Shown here in pieces: positions 16,718 through 24,659 of a stretch of DNA of 64,000 nt. Both the position numbers and the translations under genes were made by a program. Location: positions 5,518,001 to 5,582,000 of the forward strand of contig NZ_CP064686.1 in NCBI RefSeq assembly GCF_023100905.1. Direction: 5' to 3'. This DNA comes from Bradyrhizobium sp. 4. GTDB taxonomy: Bacteria; Pseudomonadota; Alphaproteobacteria; Rhizobiales; Xanthobacteraceae. The stretch's first letter is position 1; every line of letters begins with the position of its first letter. A model generated the notes under the pieces. That model worked only from the letters and a program-made list of their open reading frames with translations, had not been told where the DNA came from and ran no database searches.

Positions 16718-18094
16718 ATGCGCGAGAATATTCATCGCTTCTTCCGTGCGGCGCGGGGCGCCGGGGTCCATGTCTCGCCGGCCGAAAGCATCGATGCGAT
16801 GCGTGCGGTCGCGCAGGTCGGCGTTTCCGACCGGACCATTCTGCGCGATGCGCTCCTTCTGACGCTCGCCAAGTCGCAGGACGAAAAGCTCGCGCTCGGT
16901 GACTGCTTCGATCTGTTCTTCAGCCAGCCGGAGCCGCGGCAGGAACAGCCTGAAGCCGACAGCAACGATGTTTCGGAGGACGCAGATCAATCTCCGTCAT
17001 CCGGCGAGGCCAGCGATGCGAGCGGCGGTTCGCCTCCCGCAGAATTGGGCCCCCTCGCGCAGATGCTGCTGTCGCAGGATCGCAACGCGATCACCGCCGC
17101 GATCGCCAGCGGCTCAGGTGCGGCCTCCCTGTCCGACATCCGCTACTCCACCCAGCGCGGCATCTTCTCCAGCCGCATCCTCGACGCCATGGGGCTCCAG
17201 CGGCTACGCGACGATCTCGACGAGCTGACCGCGACCGATCCGGCACTGGCCGAGCGGCTTCGCGCCGCGCTCGATGGCTTGCGCGACGCCGTTCGCGACA
17301 CTGTCGCGCAGGGGCTTGCGCTCTATGCCCGCGAGGAGGCTGAAAACCTCCGCAACGAGATTCTGCGCAACGCGCCGCTTGCCCGCATCGAGCGGCGCCA
17401 TGTCGCGGAAATGCGCGCTCTCATCCGCCAGATCGCGCGGCGCCTGCGCGAGCGCTATTCGAAGCCACGCAAGCGCCAGCGGCGCGGTCATCTCGACGTC
17501 CGCCGCACGCTGCGCCGCAACGCCGCCTGGGGCGGCATCCCCTTTCTCACGGCCTGGAAGCGCAAGCATCGCGACCGGCCGAAGATCGTGGCGCTCTGCG
17601 ACGTCTCGGGCTCGGTCGCGCAGGTCTCGGATTTCTTCCTGCTCCTGATCCACTCGCTGCACGAGGTGGTCGACGACGTCCATTCCTTCGCCTTCTCCTC
17701 GCATCTGATCGAAGTCAGCGACGTCCTGGAATCGAAACTACCGGAAGAGGCGATGGCCGAGATCATGTCCAAGGTCGGCTTCGGCTCCTCCGACTACGGC
17801 TCTTCGCTGGCCGATTTCGACAAGGAGTTTATGAGCACGCTGACGCCGCAGACCACGGTGATCGTGCTGGGCGATGCCCGCAGCAACAATCTCGATCCGC
17901 GCGCCGACATCCTGCGCCGCATCTCTGAGCGCTCGAAGCGACTGGTGTGGCTCAATCCCGAAGGACGTCTCGCCTGGGGCTTTGGCGATTCCGAGATGCC
18001 GCGTTATGCGACCTTCTGCAGCGTGGTGCGCCAGTGCGCCACCGCGCAGCAGCTCGAGCGCGCGGTGTCCGATATTGTGGCGACTTATCAGTAG
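16718..18094 (+). CDS. VWA-domain protein, CoxE-like partner of MoxR
   Basis: A 458-residue protein. The N-terminal half is an all-helical region with a Ser/Asp/Glu-rich linker (about residues 70-110). The C-terminal half is a von Willebrand A domain with a MIDAS motif CDVSGSVAQVSDF (about residue 292) and VVIVLGDARSNN. VWA proteins of this kind bind the MoxR ATPase and present the client enzyme. ATG 16718 is chosen over TTG 16709 in the same frame. It is the second gene of the MoxR-VWA operon. Confidence 0.87.
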   Translation: MRENIHRFFRAARGAGVHVSPAESIDAMRAVAQVGVSDRTILRDALLLTLAKSQDEKLALGDCFDLFFSQPEPRQEQPEADSNDVSEDADQSPSSGEASDASGGSPPAELGPLAQMLLSQDRNAITAAIASGSGAASLSDIRYSTQRGIFSSRILDAMGLQRLRDDLDELTATDPALAERLRAALDGLRDAVRDTVAQGLALYAREEAENLRNEILRNAPLARIERRHVAEMRALIRQIARRLRERYSKPRKRQRRGHLDVRRTLRRNAAWGGIPFLTAWKRKHRDRPKIVALCDVSGSVAQVSDFFLLLIHSLHEVVDDVHSFAFSSHLIEVSDVLESKLPEEAMAEIMSKVGFGSSDYGSSLADFDKEFMSTLTPQTTVIVLGDARSNNLDPRADILRRISERSKRLVWLNPEGRLAWGFGDSEMPRYATFCSVVRQCATAQQLERAVSDIVATYQ

Positions 18095-18293
18095 GGCTTA
18101 CCCAAGCCGACGTCAGTTTCGCATCAGCTCCGTCTGAGCCATTGCACTCCCGGAAATGATAGGCGATCTCGTCAAGCGCGCGCTGCTCCCATTCCTGAGC
18201 TTGCGCAAGCCAGAAAACCCGGCGCTGGAAATCAAGCGCGGCGCGCTCCCGGCACAGGGATTCCTGACTACGAATTTCGACCAGTCTGTTCAT
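17952..18293 (-). CDS. Possible small protein, conserved-looking N-terminus, antisense to VWA 3' end
   Basis: The first 55 residues, beginning MNRLVEIRSQESLCRERAAL and with a Trp-rich FWLAQAQEWEQRALDEIA helix, look like a genuine small Bradyrhizobium hypothetical protein. The ORF runs on for about 60 more low-quality residues and overlaps the 3' end of the VWA gene on the opposite strand by 143 bp. That suggests the true stop was lost by a frameshift near 18110, or that the tail is real but unusual. GGAGTGC precedes the ATG. Function unknown. Confidence 0.4.
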   Translation of the reverse strand: MNRLVEIRSQESLCRERAALDFQRRVFWLAQAQEWEQRALDEIAYHFRECNGSDGADAKLTSAWVSPTDKSPQYRTPRARAAARWRTGAPRCRRSHNAASRNRQSPRRDVLRD

Positions 18294-18642
18294 GCACTCC
18301 ACTCCTGCCGTGTGAAGCCATTCCCCGCGAATCAGCGTACAGAATCCCGAACCCTTCGTCTCATGATTTCTGTGCATATTGCGACGCAGAATGGGACAGC
18401 AGCGCTTCCCGTGCAGTGCGGTGGTTCGCCGACCAATATGAAGCCCACATCATCAATATGTGATCGAGCTCCAGACGGTCCTCGTGATCGAGCGGTCTTA
18501 ACGCTTGTGGCGCAATGGCGTGCAGCAATTTGTGAAGAGGAGTTCTAAACACCTCACCGAATTCCCGACTCATTGTCGTCGCACGGTCTTCATGCAGCGC
18601 CTCTAACAGAGGCGCACGAACGGCACTACGGCTTGAGGCAAC
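18294..18642. other. 349-bp stretch without a convincing gene
   Basis: Only short ORFs with poor composition lie here on either strand. The minus strand contains one open frame (18361-18990), but it runs antisense to the better-supported gene at 18643 and is rejected. No hairpin or promoter stood out. Confidence 0.45.
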
Positions 18643-18864
18643 ATGAGCAACGACATCGACTTCGATCTTTCGCCAGACCAATGGGAGGTTCTGAAGGCGC
18701 TTCGCAACCCGGTGTCGAACGGTCGCCTTTCCAAGGCCTATCTCATCGAGAGCCTCGTTAAGCTCGGACTTGTCGTCGTCTGCGACGGTGTGCCGGTCAT
18801 GACGCCGAATGGACGAAAGGTGCTGGTACGCGGATCGTGTCGGCTGCTGGATCTGGCGGCGTGA
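18643..18864 (+). CDS. Small hypothetical protein
   Basis: A 73-residue protein (MSNDIDFDLSPDQWEVLKAL, then a helical LSKAYLIESLVKLGLVVV and a strand-turn GVPVMTPNGRKVLVRGS). It has the look of a winged-helix fragment: helix, helix, then a two-strand wing. No family was assigned. The ribosome site is weak (AGGCAAC). It lies about 160 bp upstream of the dctA promoter and is not obviously linked to it. Confidence 0.55.
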   Translation: MSNDIDFDLSPDQWEVLKALRNPVSNGRLSKAYLIESLVKLGLVVVCDGVPVMTPNGRKVLVRGSCRLLDLAA

Positions 18865-19024
18865 CACGGCCACCCGCGTGCGGAACATGACGGTACGACC
18901 GCAAAATCGCCTGTCCATGTGACCGATGGCAGCTCGAACGGTGGCCCGGTGCCGATGCTGGATGCCCAGTCGCACCGCAAAAGCGACCAAATAGACCTCC
19001 TCCTCAGCGGAAACCGCGACAATC

Positions 19025-19039
19025 TGGCACGCTAGTTGC
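19025..19039 (+). promoter_or_regulatory. Sigma-54 promoter of dctA (-24/-12)
   Basis: TGGCACGCTAGTTGC matches the RpoN consensus TGGCACG-N4-TTGC at all 11 defined positions. It is 43 bp upstream of the dctA start. In rhizobia dctA is classically driven by sigma-54 with the activator DctD, so this fits established biology; a DctD site itself was not identified. Confidence 0.9.
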
Positions 19040-19081
19040 TCCTTTCGACGATCGAGACGTCGTCAAAACGGGGGAGTCACC

Positions 19082-20401
19082 ATGTCGACCATTGCCGCGG
19101 CCCCGGCTGCCGAGCCAAAGCCGCTCTATACATCGCTGTTCGTCCAGGTCCTGGCCGCGCTGATCCTCGGCATCATTCTCGGCGTGGCCGCGCCGGATTT
19201 TGCCATCTCGCTCAAGATTCTGAGCGACGCCTTCCTGAAGCTGATTTCGATGATCGTGGCGCCGATCGTGTTCTGCGTCGTCGTGCACGGCATTGCCGGT
19301 GCGGGCGACCTCAAGAAGGTCGGACGCGTCGGCGTCAAGGCGCTGGTCTATTTCGAGGTGATGACCACAGTCGCGCTCGTGGTCGGTCTCATCCTGGCCT
19401 ACACTTTCGGCCCCGGCCACGGCATGAACATCGACCCTTCGACGCTGGACGCCAAGGCCCTCAATACCTATGCCGACAACGCCCACAAGCTTCAGGGCGG
19501 CGGCATCGGCTCCTTCCTCCTCAATGTGATCCCGAGCACCTCGTTCGACGCGTTGTCGCGCAACGACGTGCTCCAGGTGCTGTTCTTCGCCGTGCTGTTC
19601 GGCGTAGGCCTCGCACTGGTCGGCGGTGAGAAAGGCAAGCTCGTCACCTCGATGATCGATGCCGCCTCAACCGTGCTGTTCCGCGTCATGGGGCTTATCG
19701 TCCGCGTCGCTCCACTTGGCGTGCTCGGCGCAGTCGCCTACACCGTCGGCAAATACGGCGTCGGCTCGCTCAAGCAGCTCGTCTCACTGGTGGCGCTGTT
19801 CTACGTCTCGGTCGGCATCTTCGTGCTGGGCGTGCTCGGCGGCGTCATGGCGCTCGCCGGCATCAACATCCTCAAATTCCTCGCCTACCTGCGCGAGGAG
19901 TTGACCATCGTGCTCGCGACCGCCTCGTCGGACGCCGTGCTGCCGCAGATCATGAAGAAGCTGGAGCGGATGGGCGTAAAGGATTCCGTGGTCGGCCTGG
20001 TGATCCCGACCGGATATTCCTTTAATCTCGACGCGTTCTCGATCTACCTGACGCTTGCGGTCGTCTTCATCGCGCAGGCGACCAACACGCCGCTGTCATT
20101 CGGCGACCTCCTGCTGGTGCTCGGCGTCTCCCTGATCACCTCGAAGGGCGCGCATGGCGTACCGGGCTCCGCGATCGTGATTCTGGCGGCGACGCTGAAC
20201 GCGGTGCCGAGCATCCCTGCGATCGGCCTCGTGCTGGTCTTGTCGGTCGACTGGTTCATCGGCATGGCTCGCGCGGTCGGCAACCTCACCGGCAACTGCG
20301 TTGCCACCGTGGTGGTGGCCGCCTGGGAAGGCGACCTCGACCGCGCCAAGGCGGCGAAGGTCCTCGACGGCGGCGAGCTCGTAGACGTAACGGTGGGGTA
20401 A
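19082..20401 (+). CDS. dctA: C4-dicarboxylate:cation symporter DctA
   Basis: A 439-residue inner-membrane symporter for succinate, fumarate and malate, essential in many rhizobia for feeding nitrogen-fixing bacteroids. It has the dicarboxylate/amino acid:cation symporter pattern: about eight membrane helices, LYTSLFVQVLAALILGIILG at the start, FLKLISMIVAPIVFCVVVHG, the serine-rich hairpin TASSDAVLPQIMKKLERMG, and the binding-site GYSFNLDAFSIYLTL and SKGAHGVPGSAIVILAATL. Length is normal. GGGGGAG precedes the ATG. It has its own sigma-54 promoter and faces a convergent uncharacterised gene. Confidence 0.96.
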   Translation: MSTIAAAPAAEPKPLYTSLFVQVLAALILGIILGVAAPDFAISLKILSDAFLKLISMIVAPIVFCVVVHGIAGAGDLKKVGRVGVKALVYFEVMTTVALVVGLILAYTFGPGHGMNIDPSTLDAKALNTYADNAHKLQGGGIGSFLLNVIPSTSFDALSRNDVLQVLFFAVLFGVGLALVGGEKGKLVTSMIDAASTVLFRVMGLIVRVAPLGVLGAVAYTVGKYGVGSLKQLVSLVALFYVSVGIFVLGVLGGVMALAGINILKFLAYLREELTIVLATASSDAVLPQIMKKLERMGVKDSVVGLVIPTGYSFNLDAFSIYLTLAVVFIAQATNTPLSFGDLLLVLGVSLITSKGAHGVPGSAIVILAATLNAVPSIPAIGLVLVLSVDWFIGMARAVGNLTGNCVATVVVAAWEGDLDRAKAAKVLDGGELVDVTVG

Positions 20402-20411
20402 CGACCGCCGT

Positions 20412-21785
20412 TCAGTCATTCCACTGGAGGAGCGGCGTTCCATGCGCCCTCCTCCAGACGGAGAGGAAACGCGGAAACCAGGAGTGGGCTACGGCGCCCT
20501 TGTAGGCCCAGGTGCGATATTTCAGGCCCTGCTCCGAGATCAGTTCCTGATAGCCGCCGTGGACTTCGGTCGCGGTGCGAATGAACTTCAGAATTCCCTG
20601 GGCGCAGGAACGGTAAGTATTGCTCCCCGAGAATTCGTCGTAGTCCAGCATGCGATCCGCGAACTCGACGTTGAACGTCGGCCAGGAGGACCGTCCCTGG
20701 TAGGCGGGAGCCGCGATCTTATGGATCATCTTGTTACGCGGATTATCCGCGGACACCAGGAAGTGGAATGTGCCGGGGATGCGAAAGCGCGGCTCCGCAA
20801 TGATCAGATCCGCCGTGGCCGCGAACAGCGCGCGCTCGCTTTCTTCGCTCATATCCCAGAAGCCGCGATGCACATTGACGAAATCCAGCGCGACCGAGGA
20901 CACCGGCGAGCCCGTAGGGCCATCAAGAGAATGCCTGATATGGCCGCCCTTGCCGAACAGGTGGAGCAGGTCCCTCTTGTACTGCGCCAGGTCGCGTCCG
21001 AGCCGCCGCTTCAGCTCGTTCTCGTTGACGATTCCGAGCTGCACGCCCCACACGAACGTCGTGTGAACGCAGGCGTTGGTGACGAAACGCCTGCGCTCGG
21101 CGCGCGTGTCGGTTGCCGCGGAGCGCGGAGCACTGGCGTCGCACAGCAAATAGGTGGAGCCATCATCATTGAACGGTTCGAGCTCGCTTGCGAGCTGGAG
21201 GATCGCGCGCTTCAGATCACCGCAATATTCGGCCAGCAGCAGGCGGCCGGCATGCGCGCATTGCGACATCGCCAGATAGGATGACGCTCTCTCCTCGGCA
21301 GAGATCATCTGCCGCAGGCCGGCCAGAATGCCGAGCAGCGTATCCGAGGGACGCGAGAAATAGTTCACGCCAAGATACCGGGCGCGCCCAGCGGGGACGA
21401 TGGTCGTCGTGACGACGTTGGCGCGAACCGCTTCCAGCAGCAGGCGGACGCTCTTGTCGAGCAGACGAGCCCGCCGCACCGCATCCTGCGAATCGATGAT
21501 GGTGTCGGGGTCGAGGACGTCGGGATAGAACCAGGCGAAGTCGCGCGGATAATACGCAGAGGCGTGCGGCGCGCCCGTGACGAGAAAGGACTCAGTCACC
21601 GCAAAGGCGCTGTCCATCGAGTGCCGGTAAAGGTCTTCGATGGCCGTGAACGGATGATGTGACTGCCTCAGGAATCGATCACCGAGAAAGTTCACGGCTT
21701 GGAGCGCGTTGGCGACGAAGGTCGCCGCCACACCCTGGTAAAATCGGTTTTCGCGATGGGATGGAAAAGAGATGCCGCTGTTCAT
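20412..21785 (-). CDS. Uncharacterised 457-aa protein, possibly (alpha/alpha)6-barrel glycosidase-like
   Basis: No family was assigned with confidence. The protein is about 60 percent helical by pattern, rich in Trp, His and Arg, and has conserved-looking acidic/aromatic segments: SAYYPRDFAWFYPDVLDPD (about residue 76), LLCDASAPRSAATD, VHTTFVWGVQLGIVNENELKRR, and a C-terminal YRTWAYKGAVAHSWFPRFL. The repeated helix pairs and the DFAWFYP/TWAYKG segments recall six-hairpin glycosidases such as glucoamylase or trehalase, but this is a weak inference. There is no signal peptide, so it should be cytoplasmic. It stands alone, convergent with dctA and 97 bp from allC. Confidence 0.65.
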   Translation of the reverse strand: MNSGISFPSHRENRFYQGVAATFVANALQAVNFLGDRFLRQSHHPFTAIEDLYRHSMDSAFAVTESFLVTGAPHASAYYPRDFAWFYPDVLDPDTIIDSQDAVRRARLLDKSVRLLLEAVRANVVTTTIVPAGRARYLGVNYFSRPSDTLLGILAGLRQMISAEERASSYLAMSQCAHAGRLLLAEYCGDLKRAILQLASELEPFNDDGSTYLLCDASAPRSAATDTRAERRRFVTNACVHTTFVWGVQLGIVNENELKRRLGRDLAQYKRDLLHLFGKGGHIRHSLDGPTGSPVSSVALDFVNVHRGFWDMSEESERALFAATADLIIAEPRFRIPGTFHFLVSADNPRNKMIHKIAAPAYQGRSSWPTFNVEFADRMLDYDEFSGSNTYRSCAQGILKFIRTATEVHGGYQELISEQGLKYRTWAYKGAVAHSWFPRFLSVWRRAHGTPLLQWND

Positions 21786-21882
21786 AGGCGCCGTCGAATG
21801 GTGTCTCGTGGTTCGGCGGGAGGCCGTCGCGGCTCTAGACCTGTCTGATTCGTGTCTCTATCCCGTGACTTGCGGGCTCAGT

Positions 21883-23142
21883 TTAGCCTTGCCGGGGCCG
21901 AAAATTCTCGATCAGCCCCAGCAACACCCGCGCGCCGGCATCGGCGTCGGCTAGCTCGACATGCTCGTCCGGGTGATGGCTGATGCCGCTGCGGCAGCGG
22001 ACGAAGATCATGCCGACATCGGCAATATCGATCATGGCCATGCCATCATGCCCGGCCCCGCTCGGCAGCTCGAACACGGAAAACCCCTCCGCCTTGATTG
22101 CCTGCGCGATCTGCTCCTTCAGCCAGGGCGCGCACGGCGCGGTGCGGTTCTCGTGGGTGACGTCGAGCTGAAGCGACAGTTGACGGCGCTTTGCGATGGC
22201 TTCGATCTGCCTGACGACATCGGCGACCGCGCGCTTGCGGTGCATGTCCGTCGGTGCCCGCATGTCGATGGTGAACGACACCTCGCCCGGAATGACGTTG
22301 GTCGCGCCGGGCCTCGCCTGGATGTAGCCGACGGTGCCGACCAGTCCGTCCTCGTCGGTGCGGCAAAACTGTTCGATCGCGCCGATACATTCGGCCGCGC
22401 CCGCCAACGCATCGCGCCTGAGCGCCATCGGCACCGTGCCTGCGTGCCCCGCCATGCCGGTCAGCCGCGCGGCAAGCCGTGTCGCGCCCGCAATCGCGGT
22501 GACCACGCCGACGGGCAGGTTTTGTGTTTCCAGCACCGGCCCTTGCTCGATGTGCAGCTCGAGATAGGCAAGCAGCTCGCGCCGGGCTCGCGCGGCCGCG
22601 CCAATATGATCGGGGTCGAGCCCGAACTGCACCAGCGCGTCGCGCATGGACACGCCATCGCGGTCGCGTGTGTTGAGGGCGCTCTCGTCAAAGGTGCCGG
22701 CGACCGCGCGGCTGCCGAGCAAGGTCGAAGCAAAGCGCACCCCTTCCTCATCAGCAAAACCGACGATTTCGATCGCGAACGGGAGGCGCTTGCCGCGGCC
22801 ATTGAGATCGGCGACGCAGGCGATCGCGGTGATCACGCCCAACGGCCCGTCCCATTTGCCCGCATCGCGCACGGTGTCGTAGTGCGAGCCGAGCATCAGG
22901 CAAGGCGCGCCCGGCTGCTCGCCTTCGTAGCGCCCGCAGACATTGCCGATCGCGTCGAGACGCGCACTCATGCCGGCGTCGCGCATCCAGCTCAGGATGA
23001 GGTCCGCCGCCTTGCGCAGCTCGCTGGTCAGATAGATGCGGGTGAGCTTGTCGCCTTCTTCCGAGATCGCCGCGAGCTCATTGATCCCTCGCACGATCTC
23101 TTCGCCGAGCGAACCAGTGTGAACGGCGTTACCAGCAGCCAT
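21883..23142 (-). CDS. allC: Allantoate amidohydrolase (M20/hydantoinase-carbamoylase family)
   Basis: A 419-residue zinc amidohydrolase that opens allantoate to ureidoglycine and releases ammonia, the last purine-ring step in this cluster. Metal-site motifs are present in order: GSHYDTV (about residue 84), DGPLGV, GFADEEGVRF (about 127) and LELHIEQGPVLE (about 190), followed by GATRLAARLTGMAGHAGTVPM of the dimerisation lid and HDGMAM near the C-terminus. The family also contains N-carbamoyl amino acid hydrolases and beta-ureidopropionases; the neighbouring allantoinase and hydroxyisourate genes favour allantoate. It is divergent from the BMP transporter operon, which shares its 400-bp upstream region. 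Confidence 0.85.
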   Translation of the reverse strand: MAAGNAVHTGSLGEEIVRGINELAAISEEGDKLTRIYLTSELRKAADLILSWMRDAGMSARLDAIGNVCGRYEGEQPGAPCLMLGSHYDTVRDAGKWDGPLGVITAIACVADLNGRGKRLPFAIEIVGFADEEGVRFASTLLGSRAVAGTFDESALNTRDRDGVSMRDALVQFGLDPDHIGAAARARRELLAYLELHIEQGPVLETQNLPVGVVTAIAGATRLAARLTGMAGHAGTVPMALRRDALAGAAECIGAIEQFCRTDEDGLVGTVGYIQARPGATNVIPGEVSFTIDMRAPTDMHRKRAVADVVRQIEAIAKRRQLSLQLDVTHENRTAPCAPWLKEQIAQAIKAEGFSVFELPSGAGHDGMAMIDIADVGMIFVRCRSGISHHPDEHVELADADAGARVLLGLIENFRPRQG

Positions 23143-23199
23143 CTCGGCGAGCTTTCCATCTCTTGGGACCGCGGCGACGGCGGTCCTGGCGCAATCGAT

Positions 23200-23214
23200 T
23201 CAAGTTCGGTGCCA
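23200..23214 (-). promoter_or_regulatory. Weak sigma-54-like element ahead of allC
   Basis: On the minus strand, TGGCACCGAACTTGA has the -24 TGGCAC and the right spacing but ends TTGA, so the near-invariant -12 GC is only half present (9 of 11 positions). It is 58 bp upstream of allC. It is reported because three other operons of the cluster have better matches in the same position. Confidence 0.3.
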
Positions 23215-23334
23215 GCGAAATCACGCGGCCGACACCGTTCCAATCAGCGCGTGGTTAGCATGAATGCGGTCGCCGGCAGACCACCCGGCCCTCGTCATGC
23301 ACATGTCCAGGCCGGTTAAGACTGCTTAACTCCA

Positions 23335-23344
23335 TTGCATACAA
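23335..23344. promoter_or_regulatory. TTGCATACAA near-palindrome, possible GntR-type operator
   Basis: TTGCATACAA is an 8-of-10 symmetric element in an AT-rich tract (23336-23370) between allC and the BMP operon. FadR-type GntR repressors bind sites of this type (TTGTATACAA-like). No GntR regulator gene is visible in the window, so the regulator is unknown. Confidence 0.3.
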
Positions 23345-23457
23345 CTATAAAATATTGCCTATAATTTCATCTGCTGCTTTCCTGATCAAGCTCGAATTGC
23401 CGAAAATACCTAATTAATTTCAACGGCTTAACCACAAGATTCTCTCTCGGCAACCTC

Positions 23458-23472
23458 TGGCACGAAGCTTGC
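23458..23472 (+). promoter_or_regulatory. Perfect sigma-54 promoter of the BMP transporter-biuret hydrolase operon
   Basis: TGGCACGAAGCTTGC matches TGGCACG-N4-TTGC at all 11 defined positions, 75 bp upstream of the first gene. Transcription should start about 12 bp past the element, near 23484. A sigma-54 promoter on a purine/biuret uptake operon points to NtrC-type nitrogen control; no NtrC site was seen in the tract upstream. Confidence 0.85.
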
Positions 23473-23546
23473 GACAATTGATCCCGGGCTCCGCCAGACC
23501 GGCGCAGCGCGAGATGAGGCGGTGCATCCGCCAAGGGGAGCAAGCA

Positions 23547-24659
23547 ATGGAATTTGGCAGGATCTCACGACGTCATTTGTTGCAGGGCAGTGCGGCCCTC
23601 ACGCTCGGCGCGGCGGCCGGCGCCCGCCCGTCCTTTGCGGCCGAGACGACGATCGGTTTCATCTATGTCGGCTCGCGCGACGACTACGGCTACAATCAGG
23701 CGCATGCGCAGGGCGCGGCGGCGCTGAAGAAGATTCCCGGCCTCAAGGTCGTGGAAGAAGAGAAGGTGCCGGAGACCGACGCGGTCGAGAAGACGATCGA
23801 GTCGATGATCAATCTCGACGGTGCCACCCTGCTCTTCCCGACCTCGTTCGGTTACTACAATCCGCACATGGTCAAGATGGCCAACAAATTCCCGAAGCTT
23901 CACTTCGAGCACTGCGGCGGCCTGTGGAGCGACAAGGACCCAAAGAACGCCGGCAGCTATTTCGGCTATATCGATGAAGCCCAGTATATCTCGGGCATCG
24001 TCGCCGGCTACAGCTCCAAGAGCGGCAAACTCGGCTTCGTCGCCGCGAAACCGATCCCGCAGGTGCTGCGCAACATCAACGCATTCGCGCTCGGCGCGCG
24101 GCTCGCCAATCCCAAGGCCACCACGCAGGTCATCTTCACCGGTGACTGGTCGATGCCGATCAAGGAAGCCGAGGCCACCAACAGTCTGATCGACCAGGGC
24201 GTCGACGTACTGACCTGCCATGTCGACGGTCCGAAGACCATGGTCGAGAACGCCGCGCGCCGGGGCGCCATGGTGTGCGGCTATCACGTCAACCAGTCGC
24301 CACTCGCGCCAAAGGCGTATCTCACGGGAGCCGAGTGGAACTGGGAAGCGTTGTACCCCAAGTTCGTCAAGATGATCGCCGCCGGCGAGAGCATCCCGAA
24401 CTTCTATCGCGGCGGCCTCAAGGAGGAAATCGTCAAGACCTCGCCCTATGGCGAAGCGGTCTCCGCCGAGGCGCGCAAGCACGCCGACGACGTCAAGGCC
24501 AAGTTCTTGTCCGGTGACGGCTACGCCATCTTCAAGGGAGGCCTGGTCGACAACAAGGGCAAGACGGTGATCGCAGCCGGCACCGATCGCGGCCAGAAGG
24601 ATCCCGAGCTCGAGAAGATGGACTATCTTGTGGAGGGCGTGGTCGGGGCAACTTCGTGA
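23547..24659 (+). CDS. BMP-family ABC transporter substrate-binding protein 1 (Tat leader)
   Basis: A 370-residue periplasmic binding protein of the BMP/PnrA family, which bind nucleosides, purines and related compounds. The twin-arginine leader SRRHLLQGSAALTLGAAAG occupies residues about 7-25, cleaved after PSFA; secretion by Tat is unusual for this family. The core has TTIGFIYVGSRDDYGYNQAH and AGTDRGQKDP near the end, characteristic BMP strands and ligand loops. ATG 23547 follows AAGGGGAGCAAGC and is chosen over 23469, which begins inside the promoter. It starts a six-gene operon and overlaps the next gene by four bases (GTGA). Confidence 0.9.
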   Translation: MEFGRISRRHLLQGSAALTLGAAAGARPSFAAETTIGFIYVGSRDDYGYNQAHAQGAAALKKIPGLKVVEEEKVPETDAVEKTIESMINLDGATLLFPTSFGYYNPHMVKMANKFPKLHFEHCGGLWSDKDPKNAGSYFGYIDEAQYISGIVAGYSSKSGKLGFVAAKPIPQVLRNINAFALGARLANPKATTQVIFTGDWSMPIKEAEATNSLIDQGVDVLTCHVDGPKTMVENAARRGAMVCGYHVNQSPLAPKAYLTGAEWNWEALYPKFVKMIAAGESIPNFYRGGLKEEIVKTSPYGEAVSAEARKHADDVKAKFLSGDGYAIFKGGLVDNKGKTVIAAGTDRGQKDPELEKMDYLVEGVVGATS

